Positions 8,428 through 16,932 of a stretch of 64,000 bases of DNA are shown here, piece after piece. The notes beneath the pieces are model-generated. The model ran no database searches and had not been told where the DNA came from. It saw only the letters and a program-made list of their open reading frames with translations. The stretch comes from Sulfitobacter dubius (GTDB lineage: Bacteria; Pseudomonadota; Alphaproteobacteria; Rhodobacterales; Rhodobacteraceae): the NCBI RefSeq assembly GCF_900113435.1, contig NZ_FOPG01000004.1, forward strand, positions 124,001 to 188,000. Reading direction: 5' to 3'. Numbering within the stretch: the stretch's first letter is position 1; each line of letters starts with the position of its first letter. A program made the position numbers and the translations under genes.

Positions 8428-9498
8428 GTGACAGCCAGCAGGGAAGCGGTTCTAACCGCCTTGAAGACCGTGACGGATCCGGCCACGGGGACTGACATCG
8501 TGGCCAGTGGCGTGATGCGTGCACTGAATGTGGACGACGCGGGCGCGGTACGTTTCGTGATGGAAATCCCTCCCGCCCAAGCCAAAGCCTATGAGGAAGC
8601 CAAAGCGCTAGCCGAAGCAGCACTGGCGCAGGTCGACGGAGTCTCAAAAGTTTCCATCGTGCTGACTGGGCATAGTGAGAAAGCCCCGCCGCCCGACCTC
8701 AAGCCGCAGCGTAAACCGGAGCCAACCGGCCCGCAGAAGATTCCCGGCGTCGACCGGATCATCGCCGTCGCCTCGGGAAAAGGCGGCGTCGGAAAATCCA
8801 CCGTATCGGCAAACCTCGCCTGCGCGCTCGCCGCGCAAGGCCGCCGCGTTGGTCTGCTGGATGCCGATGTCTACGGCCCTAGCCAGCCTCGTATGCTCGG
8901 CGTATCGGGCCGCCCCGCCTCGCCCGATGGCAAGACCATCCTGCCGATGCGCAACCACGGCGTCACCATGATGTCGATTGGCCTGATGACCAACGAAGAT
9001 CAAGCCGTCGTCTGGCGTGGTCCGATGCTTATGGGCGCCTTGCAACAGATGATGACGCAGGTGCAATGGGGTGCGCTTGACGTACTGATCGTGGACCTGC
9101 CACCAGGCACCGGCGACGTGCAGATGACATTGGCGCAAAAGGCCCATGTGGACGGGGCGGTAATCGTCTCTACACCGCAGGATGTGGCTCTGATCGACGC
9201 CCGCAAGGGGATCGATATGTTTAATCAACTCAAGGTGCCAATCCTTGGGATGATCGAAAACATGTCGACCCATATCTGCACCAAATGCGGTCACGAAGAA
9301 CATGTCTTTGGCCACGGCGGTGTCGCGTCTGAGGCCGAAAAATGGGGCGTGCCGCTCTTGGCCGAAGTGCCGCTTGATTTGCAAATCCGGCTTGCGTCGG
9401 ATGGCGGCGCGCCGATTACGGTCAGTCAACCGGACAGCAAACAAGCCGCGGCTTTCCACGCGATTGCGAAACAGTTGATCGACGCCGGCGCAGCATGA
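8428..9498 (+). CDS. apbC: Mrp/NBP35-family iron-sulfur carrier ATPase
   Basis: This 356-residue P-loop protein is of the type that binds and transfers Fe-S clusters to apoproteins. An N-terminal MIP18/DUF59-like domain (residues 1-80, TVTDPATGTDIVASG) is followed by the deviant Walker A GKGGVGKST, the LDADVYGPSQPRML segment and a C-terminal CTKCG motif that would hold a bridging cluster. It starts with GTG at 8428, five bases after the DUF6494 stop, and overlaps the next gene by ATGA. A second mrp may exist on the chromosome; this copy is probably dedicated to the cluster-rich formate dehydrogenase (inference). Confidence 0.92.
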   Translation: MTASREAVLTALKTVTDPATGTDIVASGVMRALNVDDAGAVRFVMEIPPAQAKAYEEAKALAEAALAQVDGVSKVSIVLTGHSEKAPPPDLKPQRKPEPTGPQKIPGVDRIIAVASGKGGVGKSTVSANLACALAAQGRRVGLLDADVYGPSQPRMLGVSGRPASPDGKTILPMRNHGVTMMSIGLMTNEDQAVVWRGPMLMGALQQMMTQVQWGALDVLIVDLPPGTGDVQMTLAQKAHVDGAVIVSTPQDVALIDARKGIDMFNQLKVPILGMIENMSTHICTKCGHEEHVFGHGGVASEAEKWGVPLLAEVPLDLQIRLASDGGAPITVSQPDSKQAAAFHAIAKQLIDAGAA

Positions 9499-10211
9499 GC
9501 GAAGGGCTTTCATTCCCTCCTTTGATGTCGGGCGAGGCTGTGACCGATGACGCCCTCCGTGCCGCCTGCACGCGCGCCGCACGCGGCTGCGATGCAGGTC
9601 TCATAACGTACCGGTTGGACGGGGCCGAGATGCAGGGTGCATTGGTCTTTGCGCCCGAAGTGCCATTGGCGGAGGCGGTGGCCATGCTCCCGCTTTGCGG
9701 GGTCGGATTTCAGAACGCCCTCGGCGCACTGTCCCCGCCCGAGGTGGCTGTGCAGTTGGAATGGGGCGGCGGCATTCGCCTTAATGGCGCCGCCTGCGGA
9801 GCTTTCCGCATGTTCGCATCAACCACCGATCCCGACGCTATCCCCGACTGGCTTATCGTGGGCTTCACTCTACCGCTCTACCCGGCCGAAGACCCTGACA
9901 TGGACAAAACAGGCCTCAATCCAGATCAAACCGCGCTTTTTGCCGAAGGCTGCGCAGAGGTTCAGCCGCCTGCCCTGATCGAATCTTGGGCCCGGCATAC
10001 GCTGCATTGGATCAACCGCTGGGAAGACCTTGGTCCTTTGAGCCTCCATAGTGAATGGCGCGGGTTGGTCTTTGACATCGATCGCGAAGTATCGTTTCGG
10101 GGCGAGACTGGCAGTTTCATCGGTGTCGACGAATATTTCGGTATGCTACTGCGCGATGGGGACACCACGCATCTGATCCCGCTGACAACCTTATTGGAGC
10201 CTGCCCCATGA
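9495..10211 (+). CDS. Biotin/lipoate protein ligase-like protein with DUF4444 tail
   Basis: A 238-residue protein with the biotin/lipoate A/B ligase-like fold in its first 190 residues (FAPEVPLAEAVAMLPL, LEWGGGIRLNGAACGAFR, HWINRWEDLG) and a short DUF4444-type C-terminus containing FRGETGSFIGVDEYFGMLLR. The family is distinct from BirA and LplA; no acceptor protein is known. Its place between Mrp and DUF6505 suggests a role in formate dehydrogenase assembly or modification, which is inference. Four-base overlaps with both neighbours show translational coupling. Confidence 0.82.
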   Translation: MSEGLSFPPLMSGEAVTDDALRAACTRAARGCDAGLITYRLDGAEMQGALVFAPEVPLAEAVAMLPLCGVGFQNALGALSPPEVAVQLEWGGGIRLNGAACGAFRMFASTTDPDAIPDWLIVGFTLPLYPAEDPDMDKTGLNPDQTALFAEGCAEVQPPALIESWARHTLHWINRWEDLGPLSLHSEWRGLVFDIDREVSFRGETGSFIGVDEYFGMLLRDGDTTHLIPLTTLLEPAP

Positions 10212-10693
10212 CCCTAAAACTCGCCCGTGCGATCCACTTCGACGAAAGCGACCGCAACGTCTTTGCTTCCCCGGCTCGAACCGGTGAATGGTGCATCTCT
10301 GGCGGCTTCGAGTTTTCGGACTGGACCGAAGGAGATCTGACCGGCAAGGCACGTCAGGCGTTTGCAAACGGATGGCTGGGACTGGAGACCTTTGGTCGGG
10401 TCACGTTCGTCGCGATAACTCAGATCGAAGAGACCGAGATCACCACGCTCACGGATATGCTCGCACAGCACTTCGTAACCTACTACGGCGCACCCTCAGT
10501 CGAAGCCGCGCGGCCTGTGGCAGCGGAAGAACTCGCGCAGATGGTTGAACTGTGCGCCGACCACGCGCCGAACTGCTTGCTGACAGTGGCGCGCGAACTG
10601 ACAGAAGCAGGCGTGCGCGAAAGCTTTCGGATGATCCAACCGCAAGACGCGGGACTAGAGCAGTTTGCAATCCACGGCGATCTGCCCGAATAG
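10208..10693 (+). CDS. DUF6505 protein
   Basis: Last gene of the plus-strand accessory operon, 161 residues, soluble. Visible family features are the start LARAIHFDESDRNVFASPA, GEWCISGGFEFSDW, then a region of mixed helices with TLTDMLAQHFVTYYGAPS. It fits DUF6505, known only from this genomic context. Its start overlaps the preceding stop by four bases, and a strong hairpin begins at its stop codon. Confidence 0.8.
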   Translation: MTLKLARAIHFDESDRNVFASPARTGEWCISGGFEFSDWTEGDLTGKARQAFANGWLGLETFGRVTFVAITQIEETEITTLTDMLAQHFVTYYGAPSVEAARPVAAEELAQMVELCADHAPNCLLTVARELTEAGVRESFRMIQPQDAGLEQFAIHGDLPE

Positions 10694-10725
10694 ACCACCC
10701 GCGCCGCAATACGGCGCGGGTGGTC
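10693..10725. terminator. Strong bidirectional hairpin between convergent operons
   Basis: A perfect 14-base stem (10693-10706 with 10712-10725) around the loop CAATA separates the fdh accessory operon from tupA. There is no long U-run on either strand, so it may act partly as an RNA-stabilising end. It also sits directly after tupA, the binding-protein gene of the opposing operon. Confidence 0.8.
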
Positions 10726-10736
10726 TCTAACTCAGG

Positions 10737-11549
10737 TCATTCCGCCGTTTTTGCGTTGAACACGAACAGCGTTTCACCATTGATCTTGTAATCGTTGATC
10801 AAAGCCTTCGCGCGATCAGAGATCAGCCATTCTTCCAGCTTCAAGGCCAAATCATTCTTCACGTGGGCGTGCATCTCAGGGTTCACTGGCAGATAGGCGT
10901 ATTGGTTGAATAGCACCGGATCGCCTGCGTACAGCAGCGCCAGATCGCCCTTGTTGCCAAAGTTCAGCCAGCTTGCCCGGTCTGACATTACATAGGCAGG
11001 CATCCCCGACGCGGTATTAAGCGCCGCGCCCATACCTGCGCCGACAGCGTTATACCAATCACCAAACTGAACCGGATCTAGCCCTGCTTCGGCCCAAAGC
11101 GACAGTTCCTTTTTATGCGTGCCGCTATCGTCCCCGCGGCTAACGAAGTTTGAGCCCGCGTCAGCAATTGCCGCAAGCGCTGCGGTGGCCGCATCGGACC
11201 CGGCAATTGCCGCCGGATCAGCCTTGGGCCCGATGAAGACGAAATCATTATACATAATCTCAGTCCGGTGGCTGCCAAACCCGCCCGCAACGAAAGCCTC
11301 TTCTGCCTTGCGCGAATGTACGAGGATCGCATCGACATCCCCCGCTTCGCCAAGCTTGAGCGCTTGGCCAGTACCCACGACCAGCAACTGCACTTCAAGA
11401 TCAAGATCTGCCGCGATCTCTGGCAGTAGCACGTCAGCTAGTCCGGAATTGTTGAACGACGTGGTGACAGCCATCTTCATCACATCCGCGGCCTGCGCCG
11501 CGCTGCCGATGGCCAATGCCGAAATGGCGCCCATAATCCAATGTTTCAT
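10737..11549 (-). CDS. tupA: Tungstate ABC transporter, periplasmic binding protein
   Basis: A 270-residue periplasmic binding protein with a signal peptide (MKHWIMGAISALAIGSAAQA). It shows the TupA hallmarks TTSFNNSGLADVLLP, VVGTGQALKLGEAGDVDAIL, MYNDFVFIGP and SRGDDSGTHKKE, and the SGMPAYVMSDRASWL ligand-site region. These motifs separate TupA from molybdate ModA. It is the last gene of tupB-tupC-tupA, overlapping tupC by four bases. Supplying tungstate to the nearby formate dehydrogenase is the natural inference. Confidence 0.93.
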   Translation of the reverse strand: MKHWIMGAISALAIGSAAQAADVMKMAVTTSFNNSGLADVLLPEIAADLDLEVQLLVVGTGQALKLGEAGDVDAILVHSRKAEEAFVAGGFGSHRTEIMYNDFVFIGPKADPAAIAGSDAATAALAAIADAGSNFVSRGDDSGTHKKELSLWAEAGLDPVQFGDWYNAVGAGMGAALNTASGMPAYVMSDRASWLNFGNKGDLALLYAGDPVLFNQYAYLPVNPEMHAHVKNDLALKLEEWLISDRAKALINDYKINGETLFVFNAKTAE

Positions 11550-12256
11550 TCTACGATATCTCCTCTTAGAAATGCCTGAGCCTCCTCGGTCTCAGGTTGG
11601 TTGAAAAACGTATCTGCTGGCCCTGCTTCATGCAGTCGCCCGCCAAGCAGGAATAAGACGTCATCGGCCAAGCGCCGTGCTTGGCCAAGATCGTGGGTCG
11701 AAAGGATAAGCCGGGTACCTTGTGATTTCGCAGCCTGTAAAATCGCTTCGATCTCACGCGTGGCGCGCCCGTCCAACGCGGCACAAGGTTCATCAAGAAA
11801 CAACAGTGTCGGCTGGCAAATCAATGCCCGCGCGAGCGCCAGTTTTTGCTGTTCGCCGCCTGACAGCACTGGAGCGGCGCGGCCCAAAAGTGGCTCTAAT
11901 CCGACGCGCGTGGCCCATTCCTCTGCCATCTGACGCGCCCTTACTTTGCCGACACCGCGCAGGCGTAGCGGGTAGGTAAGGTTTTCCAAAACGGTACGCC
12001 GCAACATCACCGGGCGCTGGAAGACGAATGCCTGATGATGTCGTGCCTCTTCCGTCGGGCAAGCCCAATCAATCTGCCCGGCTGAAAGCCGTGCGGTGCC
12101 GTGCAACAGCTGCAACAGAGTGGTCTTGCCCGCCCCATTCGGCCCGATCACAACCGTGGCGCCCTGTCCCCCTAGCGTCAAATCTATTGGCCCAACCAAG
12201 CGCTGCCCGCGCCTGCGGCTCTCGATTGCGATAGCTTGCATCGGGAAGAGCTGCAT
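11546..12256 (-). CDS. tupC: Tungstate ABC transporter, ATP-binding protein
   Basis: A 236-residue ABC ATPase powering tungstate import. Walker A is GPNGAGKTT, the signature reads LSGGEQQKLALARAL and Walker B LLFLDEPCAALD; the switch histidine is in LILSTHDLGQ. It has no extra molybdate-binding C-terminal domain, in line with Tup rather than ModC. The ATG at 12254-12256 shares its A with the tupB stop (TGATG) and has GAGAGGGG upstream; two in-frame GTG codons just before it are alternatives. Confidence 0.9.
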   Translation of the reverse strand: MQLFPMQAIAIESRRRGQRLVGPIDLTLGGQGATVVIGPNGAGKTTLLQLLHGTARLSAGQIDWACPTEEARHHQAFVFQRPVMLRRTVLENLTYPLRLRGVGKVRARQMAEEWATRVGLEPLLGRAAPVLSGGEQQKLALARALICQPTLLFLDEPCAALDGRATREIEAILQAAKSQGTRLILSTHDLGQARRLADDVLFLLGGRLHEAGPADTFFNQPETEEAQAFLRGDIVE

Positions 12257-12960
12257 CACCACCGCCCCTCTCGTTCAGTTCGGCCCAACCAATGGATCGC
12301 TAAGTTTACCGCAACTGCGAGCCCAATCAGCACGAAACCAAGTGCTAAGGCCAAGGCAAATTCGCCCTTACCCGTCTCTAGCGCGATGGCAGTCGTCAGT
12401 ACCCGCGTCGCGTGATCGATATTGCCCCCGACAATCATGATCGCCCCCACTTCACCGATCGCCCGACCAAAGCCCGCGAGGGCGGCAGTCAACAAAGCGC
12501 GGCGCGAGTCCCACAGTAGGGTCTGTATTTTCTGCCCCTGCGTGACGTTCATTGAAATGAGCAGGTCGTGATACTCCTCCCAAAGGTCTCGGATCGACTG
12601 ATGTGCTATCGAGGCGATAAGCGGCACGATGATGATAACCTGCGCGATAATCATAGCCGTCGGTGTGAACAACAAACCCATAACGCCAAGCGGCCCTGAG
12701 CGAGAGAGCACCACATAGACGATTAGCCCAACCACCACCGGGGGCAGCCCCATCAACGCGTTCAGCACCGCTATGACCAACCGCCGCGCCCGAAACCGCT
12801 TAACCGCGACCAAGGCCGCCAGTGGGAGAGCAATTAGGCAGGCAACCAGCAAAGCGGACAAGGTCACACGCAGCGATCGGCCTGCAATTTCCAGCAGCTC
12901 AGCGTCAAGTGTGAAGACGAGCCAGAAAGCTTGAGCAATGCCACTCCAAATATCGACCAT
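12256..12960 (-). CDS. tupB: Tungstate ABC transporter, permease
   Basis: A 234-residue inner membrane protein with about five hydrophobic segments and the coupling loop EVGAIMIVGGN preceded by AALAGFGRAIG, the ABC permease EAA-type region. Its length and motifs agree with TupB. The ATG at 12958-12960 has GGGGGAGG upstream; an alternative ATG ten codons earlier (12990) is less likely. First gene of the tup operon, whose promoter must lie between here and repA. Confidence 0.9.
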   Translation of the reverse strand: MVDIWSGIAQAFWLVFTLDAELLEIAGRSLRVTLSALLVACLIALPLAALVAVKRFRARRLVIAVLNALMGLPPVVVGLIVYVVLSRSGPLGVMGLLFTPTAMIIAQVIIIVPLIASIAHQSIRDLWEEYHDLLISMNVTQGQKIQTLLWDSRRALLTAALAGFGRAIGEVGAIMIVGGNIDHATRVLTTAIALETGKGEFALALALGFVLIGLAVAVNLAIHWLGRTEREGRW

Positions 12961-13408
12961 CGCGCGCTGGCCTCCCCCGCAATGAGGCATAGCCCCTCTT
13001 CGCGCACCCTGTCAGGAGTATTCTTGGGAAGCTAGACCCGGAAGTTCTGAAATTTGAGCATGAGACAAGCTGTCCAAAGAATTACGACGTCTAATATGGC
13101 TGCGGGTCAGGATGACCAGCTGTGATTCTGCTGATCTACGAGATGCGGCTCTAAGTAAGCGTAAGTTGGGCTCTCTCGAATTGTTCCGTTCCTCGAGCAA
13201 GGATAAATACTTCTCATGCACAAAAGATTCAGCAAAATCAAATACCTGCCACATCGATCCTTCTCGGCTTCGCTTGCTTAACGCGGTTATTGTTGCCTGT
13301 CGCCATACGGATTACGCAAGAATCTGTTGCAAGCGATACTTCAATGGCTTTAAGTAACGGAAACAAAAGCGCTACCGAATAATAGCGTTACTGAGAGCGA
13401 GGGCAGAT
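12961..13408. promoter_or_regulatory. Divergent intergenic region between tupB and repA
   Basis: This 448-base, relatively AT-rich gap carries the promoters of the tup operon (minus) and repABC (plus). Open frames in it (for example 13012-13254 minus) give no recognisable protein. A weak plus promoter may be TTGCAA (13327-13332) and TTAAGT (13350-13355), 17 bases apart. A short dyad TAAC-GCG-GTTA lies at 13279-13289. RepABC operons are repressed by RepA/RepB at sites here, so operators are expected. Confidence 0.5.
13353..13392. repeat. Nested inverted repeat just upstream of repA
   Basis: AGTAACG (13353-13359) and CGTTACT (13386-13392) are perfect seven-base arms. Inside lies a second pair, AGCGCTA (13368-13374) and TAGCGTT (13383-13389), with one mismatch. 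The structure ends 16 bases before the repA GTG and overlaps the likely transcript start. It is a good candidate for the RepA operator or a partition site of this replicon. Confidence 0.5.
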
Positions 13409-14584
13409 GTGACGGATATAGTACACATCAATACACGGATCCGTCGGAATGCGGAAACGCTTTCCGAGGCGTTGGAAAGTCACATGCTAAAGGTCTTTGC
13501 GCCCGACGCACGCAAAGAGCTGCGCCGCTTTTCCGCGGGTGAAGCTGCTGAATTGCTTGGAATTTCCACTAGTTTCCTTCGCAAGCTGCATTTTGATGAT
13601 AAGATTGTTGAGGTGCAAACCAGCCCCGGTGGGCGTCGGCACTATAGTGCGGATGATTTGCTCAATATCCGACGAACGTTGGAGGCCACGGCTAAATCCC
13701 GAGGTGCCTATCAGCGTGGCCGCCGTGAAGGTGATAAGCTGCAAGTATTGTCGTTTCTGAACTTCAAAGGCGGCAGCGGGAAGACGACGAGTGCGATCCA
13801 CGCAGCGCAGCGTTTGGCTCTTAAAGGGTACCGTGTCCTCTGCGTCGATATCGACCCTCAAGCGTCTCTGACAACACTGTTCGGCTATCGGCCAGAGTAT
13901 GATTTTCTGAATTCCGGCACGATCTACGATGCTATTCAGTATGACGATCCGGTGCCTTTGGCCGACGTGATTCAGAAGACTTATTTCACCGGTATTGATC
14001 TGGCTCCCGGTGGGCTGATGCTTCAGGAATTCGAACACGAAACGCCCCAAGCACTGCTAAACAACACGCAACCTGCTTTTTTTGCGCGCCTTGCTACCTC
14101 ACTGCAAGACGTTGAGCAGGACTATGACGTGGTCATCTTCGATTGCCCACCGCAATTGGGGTATCTGACCATGTCGGCACTCTGCGCCTCTACAGGCGTC
14201 TTGATCACTGTTGTACCCAATATGCTTGATGTCGCATCGATGTCGCAGTTTCTCCAGATGAGTGCGGATTTGCTCGATGTCGTCTCTAACGCGGGTGCAA
14301 GCATGGAATTTGATTTTCTACGCTTCTTGATCAACCGCTATGAGCCGAATGACGGGCCGCAACAGCAGGTTCTATCGTTCCTACGTCAGCTCTTCGACGA
14401 AGAAGTCATGGTGGCGCCAATGTTGAAATCTACTGCAATTTCCGACGCAGGCCTAACCCACCAGACAATCTATGAAGTAGACCGGTCCCAATTTCACCGC
14501 ACGACATACGATCGCGCGGTAGATTCCCTTAATCTTGTCAATGATGAAATCGAAACCATGATCCAGAAAGCATGGGGGCGCTAA
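13409..14584 (+). CDS. repA: RepABC plasmid partition ATPase RepA
   Basis: A 391-residue ParA-type ATPase that segregates the replicon and represses its own operon. The N-terminus (about residues 40-95) has a MerR-like helix-turn-helix (FSAGEAAELLGISTSFLRKL, then GGRRHYSADDLLNIR). The Walker box is FKGGSGKTTSAIHAAQ, followed by LCVDIDPQASLT and DVVIFDCPPQLGYLTMSAL. Length is normal. The start is GTG at 13409, and the stop overlaps the repB ATG by one base. Together with repB, a ctRNA and repC this is a complete type I-like repABC cassette. Confidence 0.95.
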   Translation: MTDIVHINTRIRRNAETLSEALESHMLKVFAPDARKELRRFSAGEAAELLGISTSFLRKLHFDDKIVEVQTSPGGRRHYSADDLLNIRRTLEATAKSRGAYQRGRREGDKLQVLSFLNFKGGSGKTTSAIHAAQRLALKGYRVLCVDIDPQASLTTLFGYRPEYDFLNSGTIYDAIQYDDPVPLADVIQKTYFTGIDLAPGGLMLQEFEHETPQALLNNTQPAFFARLATSLQDVEQDYDVVIFDCPPQLGYLTMSALCASTGVLITVVPNMLDVASMSQFLQMSADLLDVVSNAGASMEFDFLRFLINRYEPNDGPQQQVLSFLRQLFDEEVMVAPMLKSTAISDAGLTHQTIYEVDRSQFHRTTYDRAVDSLNLVNDEIETMIQKAWGR

Positions 14585-15582
14585 TGGCACGTAAAGGCAT
14601 TTTGTCTTCTGGCCCAGATAGCAATCAGAAGGCTGATACTAGACCCAAGTCTCCTGCTATAGAGCCTACACAATCGAATACGAAGGCACGCTTGATGCCT
14701 CGCGGTGCTGTTGGGGCGCTTCAATCGTCCTTGAACCGGATGCAGGAGAATGCAGTCCAAGAGTTGGATGGATCCCTGATCGATATGGCCGGGGTCGAGG
14801 ACCGGCTAGGGACTGATATACAGGCTCAAAAGCAGCTTTTGGACAGCCTCAAAACTTACGGGCAACAGGTGCCCGTTCTTGTCCGGCCTCATCCCAAAAC
14901 CGCTGGTCGTTTTGAAATCGTGTATGGGCGCCGGCGATTGCAGGCGTTGAAATCTCTGGGTTTGCCCGTGAAGGCGATGGTGCGTCAGCTTGATGACCAC
15001 GCGCTTGTCATGGCTCAGGGTCAGGAGAACACCGCGCGCCAAGACCTGTCTTTCATTGAAAAGGCAAGCTTCGCGGCGCAGCTGGACACAGGCGGACATG
15101 AACGGCAAACAATCGCAGATGCCCTGTCAATTGACCTGCCTATGGTCAGTCGGATGCTTAAGGTTGGTCATGCTTTTGACCTGCCCTTCTTGCGGCAAGT
15201 GGGATCAGCGCCTTCAATTGGCCGTGACCGCTGGATGGCGCTGGTCAAACTTTTTGCCTTACCGGAGGCAAGGACGCGCGCCACTACCCGTTTGGAACAC
15301 TCCGATTGGGGCGGGTTAACATCTGATGAGCGGTTTGAGGCGATCTTTGCCGAAGCTGCGACCCAGCCACAAAAGAAATCCACCCCCCCTGCCCTGTCGG
15401 CCAAGCCACGCACCTTGCGGAACCGTGACGGCAAGGCATTGGCGGATATCCGCAGCGGCAAACGGGGCGTTACCGTCACCGTGCCCTCGCGGGCGGCTGA
15501 GGGGTTCGATACATGGCTCGATGCCCACGCAGAAGAGCTTATGCGAGAGATTCACGACCGCTGGCAGAAGACCCGCGCGTGA
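14584..15582 (+). CDS. repB: RepABC plasmid partition protein RepB
   Basis: A 332-residue ParB-type DNA-binding protein that binds centromere sites and works with RepA. A ParB nuclease-like domain is visible (DSLKTYGQQVPVLVRPHP and FEIVYGRRRLQALKSLG), then the helix-turn-helix region with ERQTIADALSIDLPMVSRML. The C-terminus is basic and ends in the dimerisation part. The ATG at 14584 overlaps the repA stop (TAATG) and is preferred to one four codons upstream. Confidence 0.94.
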   Translation: MARKGILSSGPDSNQKADTRPKSPAIEPTQSNTKARLMPRGAVGALQSSLNRMQENAVQELDGSLIDMAGVEDRLGTDIQAQKQLLDSLKTYGQQVPVLVRPHPKTAGRFEIVYGRRRLQALKSLGLPVKAMVRQLDDHALVMAQGQENTARQDLSFIEKASFAAQLDTGGHERQTIADALSIDLPMVSRMLKVGHAFDLPFLRQVGSAPSIGRDRWMALVKLFALPEARTRATTRLEHSDWGGLTSDERFEAIFAEAATQPQKKSTPPALSAKPRTLRNRDGKALADIRSGKRGVTVTVPSRAAEGFDTWLDAHAEELMREIHDRWQKTRA

Positions 15583-15622
15583 GACATTGAGGAAGTAGCA
15601 ACAGGAGGCACATCAGGACCAC

Positions 15623-15675
15623 AAAAGAAAAGCCCCCCAGGATAAATCCCGGAAGGCCCTTCTCAAACTTTGCAC
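15623..15675 (-). ncRNA. Antisense counter-transcribed RNA (incA-type ctRNA) of the repABC module
   Basis: Between repB and repC, a minus-strand promoter is readable: TTGACA at 15704-15709 and CTATCT at 15681-15686, exactly 17 bases apart. A transcript starting near 15675 would end at an intrinsic terminator: a 12-base stem (arms 15647-15658 and 15631-15642, including G-U pairs), a four-base loop and a U-rich tail (15621-15630). The predicted length of about 50 to 55 bases agrees with known RepABC ctRNAs, which block repC translation and set copy number and incompatibility. Confidence 0.85.
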
Positions 15676-15680
15676 CTTCG

Positions 15681-15709
15681 AGATAGCCCCAAAGATTTAT
15701 CGATGTCAA
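15681..15709 (-). promoter_or_regulatory. Promoter of the repABC antisense RNA
   Basis: Minus-strand sigma-70-like promoter with a perfect -35 (TTGACA, 15709 to 15704), a 17-base spacer and a -10 of CTATCT (15686 to 15681). It is the best promoter match in the window, as expected for a strongly and constitutively made ctRNA. Confidence 0.82.
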
Positions 15710-15760
15710 CTCTACCCGATGGGATAGGGCCGGTATTTTGTTGTCTTTCGTGATTTTTAC

Positions 15761-16912
15761 ATGGAAAACACGTTCCGAACTGCGTTCGGGCGGCCCGAAA
15801 AGGCTACCCAACTGTCATGCGAGGGGCCGGATAAATGGGCACTGCTTGACCGGCTGACAATTGCGGCCGATCGTTTTGAGTTGTCTCACCGTACCCTCAC
15901 CGTATTGAAAGCCTTGCTTACATTTCTGCCGCGCCGGGATATTCCCGATGGCGCTGCGGGTATTGTCTTTGCGTCCAACGCTCGGCTTTCTGAACGGTTG
16001 CATGGGATGCCTGAGAGCACGTTAAGGCGTCATCTTGCTCAACTCGTGCGGCTTGGCCTAATTGCGCGGCAGGACAGCCCCAACCGGAAGCGTTTCGCCC
16101 GGAATAGAGGCGGGGCGATTGCCCTCGCTTTTGGCTTTGACCTCTCCCCGCTTGTGATCCAAGCCGAAATGATTGAGCTGGCGGCACGAGAGACTGAGGC
16201 TGAACATGAGAGGCTTCTGGCTTTGCGTGACAGAATTTTAGTCCTAAGGCACGCTCTGATCCGTCAAGGTGGCGCAGATGGGATTACGGAGGAAGTCGGC
16301 CGGGTATTACGGCGCAAGCCCGATGAAGCGGCGCTAACTTCGGTAGAGATCGCATTGCAAGAAGCGCTTCAAAATAATGCCGATGACGAAGCGGCCATCG
16401 GTTGTGAACCAGCCCCCCCTGCCCTATCGACACCGCAAATGATCGCCAATGACAGCCAAAATGAGCGGCACATACAGGATTCAATTAAACCCTATTTTGA
16501 CTCTGAAGAGCACGACCCAGTGCAAGCCCATCAAACGCATACGGCTGACAATGAGGAAACGAAGATCGCTAAGAACAAGGGAGTTACATTGGCTGAGGTA
16601 ATGGTTGCCTGCACTGAAGTCCGGAGCTTTTTCCCTGAGGCTTTACGCAATTGGGCAGACCTTGTACGCATCGGAGATCAGATTGCTCCGATGCTGGGGA
16701 TTGACCCGCCCGTCCTAAATGAGGCAAAACGAGATATGGGCGCTGAAAGCGCTGCGGTGACAGTTCTCTGCCTGTTGGAGAAGGCCGCGACGATCAGAAG
16801 TCCTGGTGCCTATTTGCGGCGACTGACACAAATGGCCCGAAATGGAACATTTTCCCTTGTTCCAATGCTATCAGCGCTGAAAAACCGACGCGATTGTCAG
16901 CTGACAATCTGA
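15761..16912 (+). CDS. repC: RepABC replication initiator RepC
   Basis: A 383-residue replication initiator; in this family the origin lies inside or next to repC. The family start is visible (RTAFGRPEKA, DRLTIAADRFELSHRTLTVLKALLTFLP), followed by a winged-helix DNA-binding region (SNARLSERLHGMPESTLRRHLAQLVRLGLI) and a C-terminal domain with SPGAYLRRLTQMA. The ATG at 15761 lacks a good ribosome site, which is normal where the leader is controlled by the ctRNA. It lies 178 bases after repB. Confidence 0.95.
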   Translation: MENTFRTAFGRPEKATQLSCEGPDKWALLDRLTIAADRFELSHRTLTVLKALLTFLPRRDIPDGAAGIVFASNARLSERLHGMPESTLRRHLAQLVRLGLIARQDSPNRKRFARNRGGAIALAFGFDLSPLVIQAEMIELAARETEAEHERLLALRDRILVLRHALIRQGGADGITEEVGRVLRRKPDEAALTSVEIALQEALQNNADDEAAIGCEPAPPALSTPQMIANDSQNERHIQDSIKPYFDSEEHDPVQAHQTHTADNEETKIAKNKGVTLAEVMVACTEVRSFFPEALRNWADLVRIGDQIAPMLGIDPPVLNEAKRDMGAESAAVTVLCLLEKAATIRSPGAYLRRLTQMARNGTFSLVPMLSALKNRRDCQLTI

Positions 16913-16932
16913 AAAATGGTTTTATATCATGT

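Noticed and set aside
12258..12262. GTG starts for tupC upstream of the ATG at 12256
   Set aside because: Both GTG codons are possible, but the ATG overlaps the tupB stop as TGATG and has better spacing from GAGAGGGG.
13012..13254. 80-codon minus-strand open frame between tupB and repA
   Set aside because: No recognisable protein, no good ribosome site, and it lies in the AT-rich promoter and operator region of repABC.
15539..15811. 90-codon minus-strand open frame across the repB-repC gap
   Set aside because: It overlaps the repB end, the ctRNA and the repC start; the ctRNA promoter and terminator explain this gap better.
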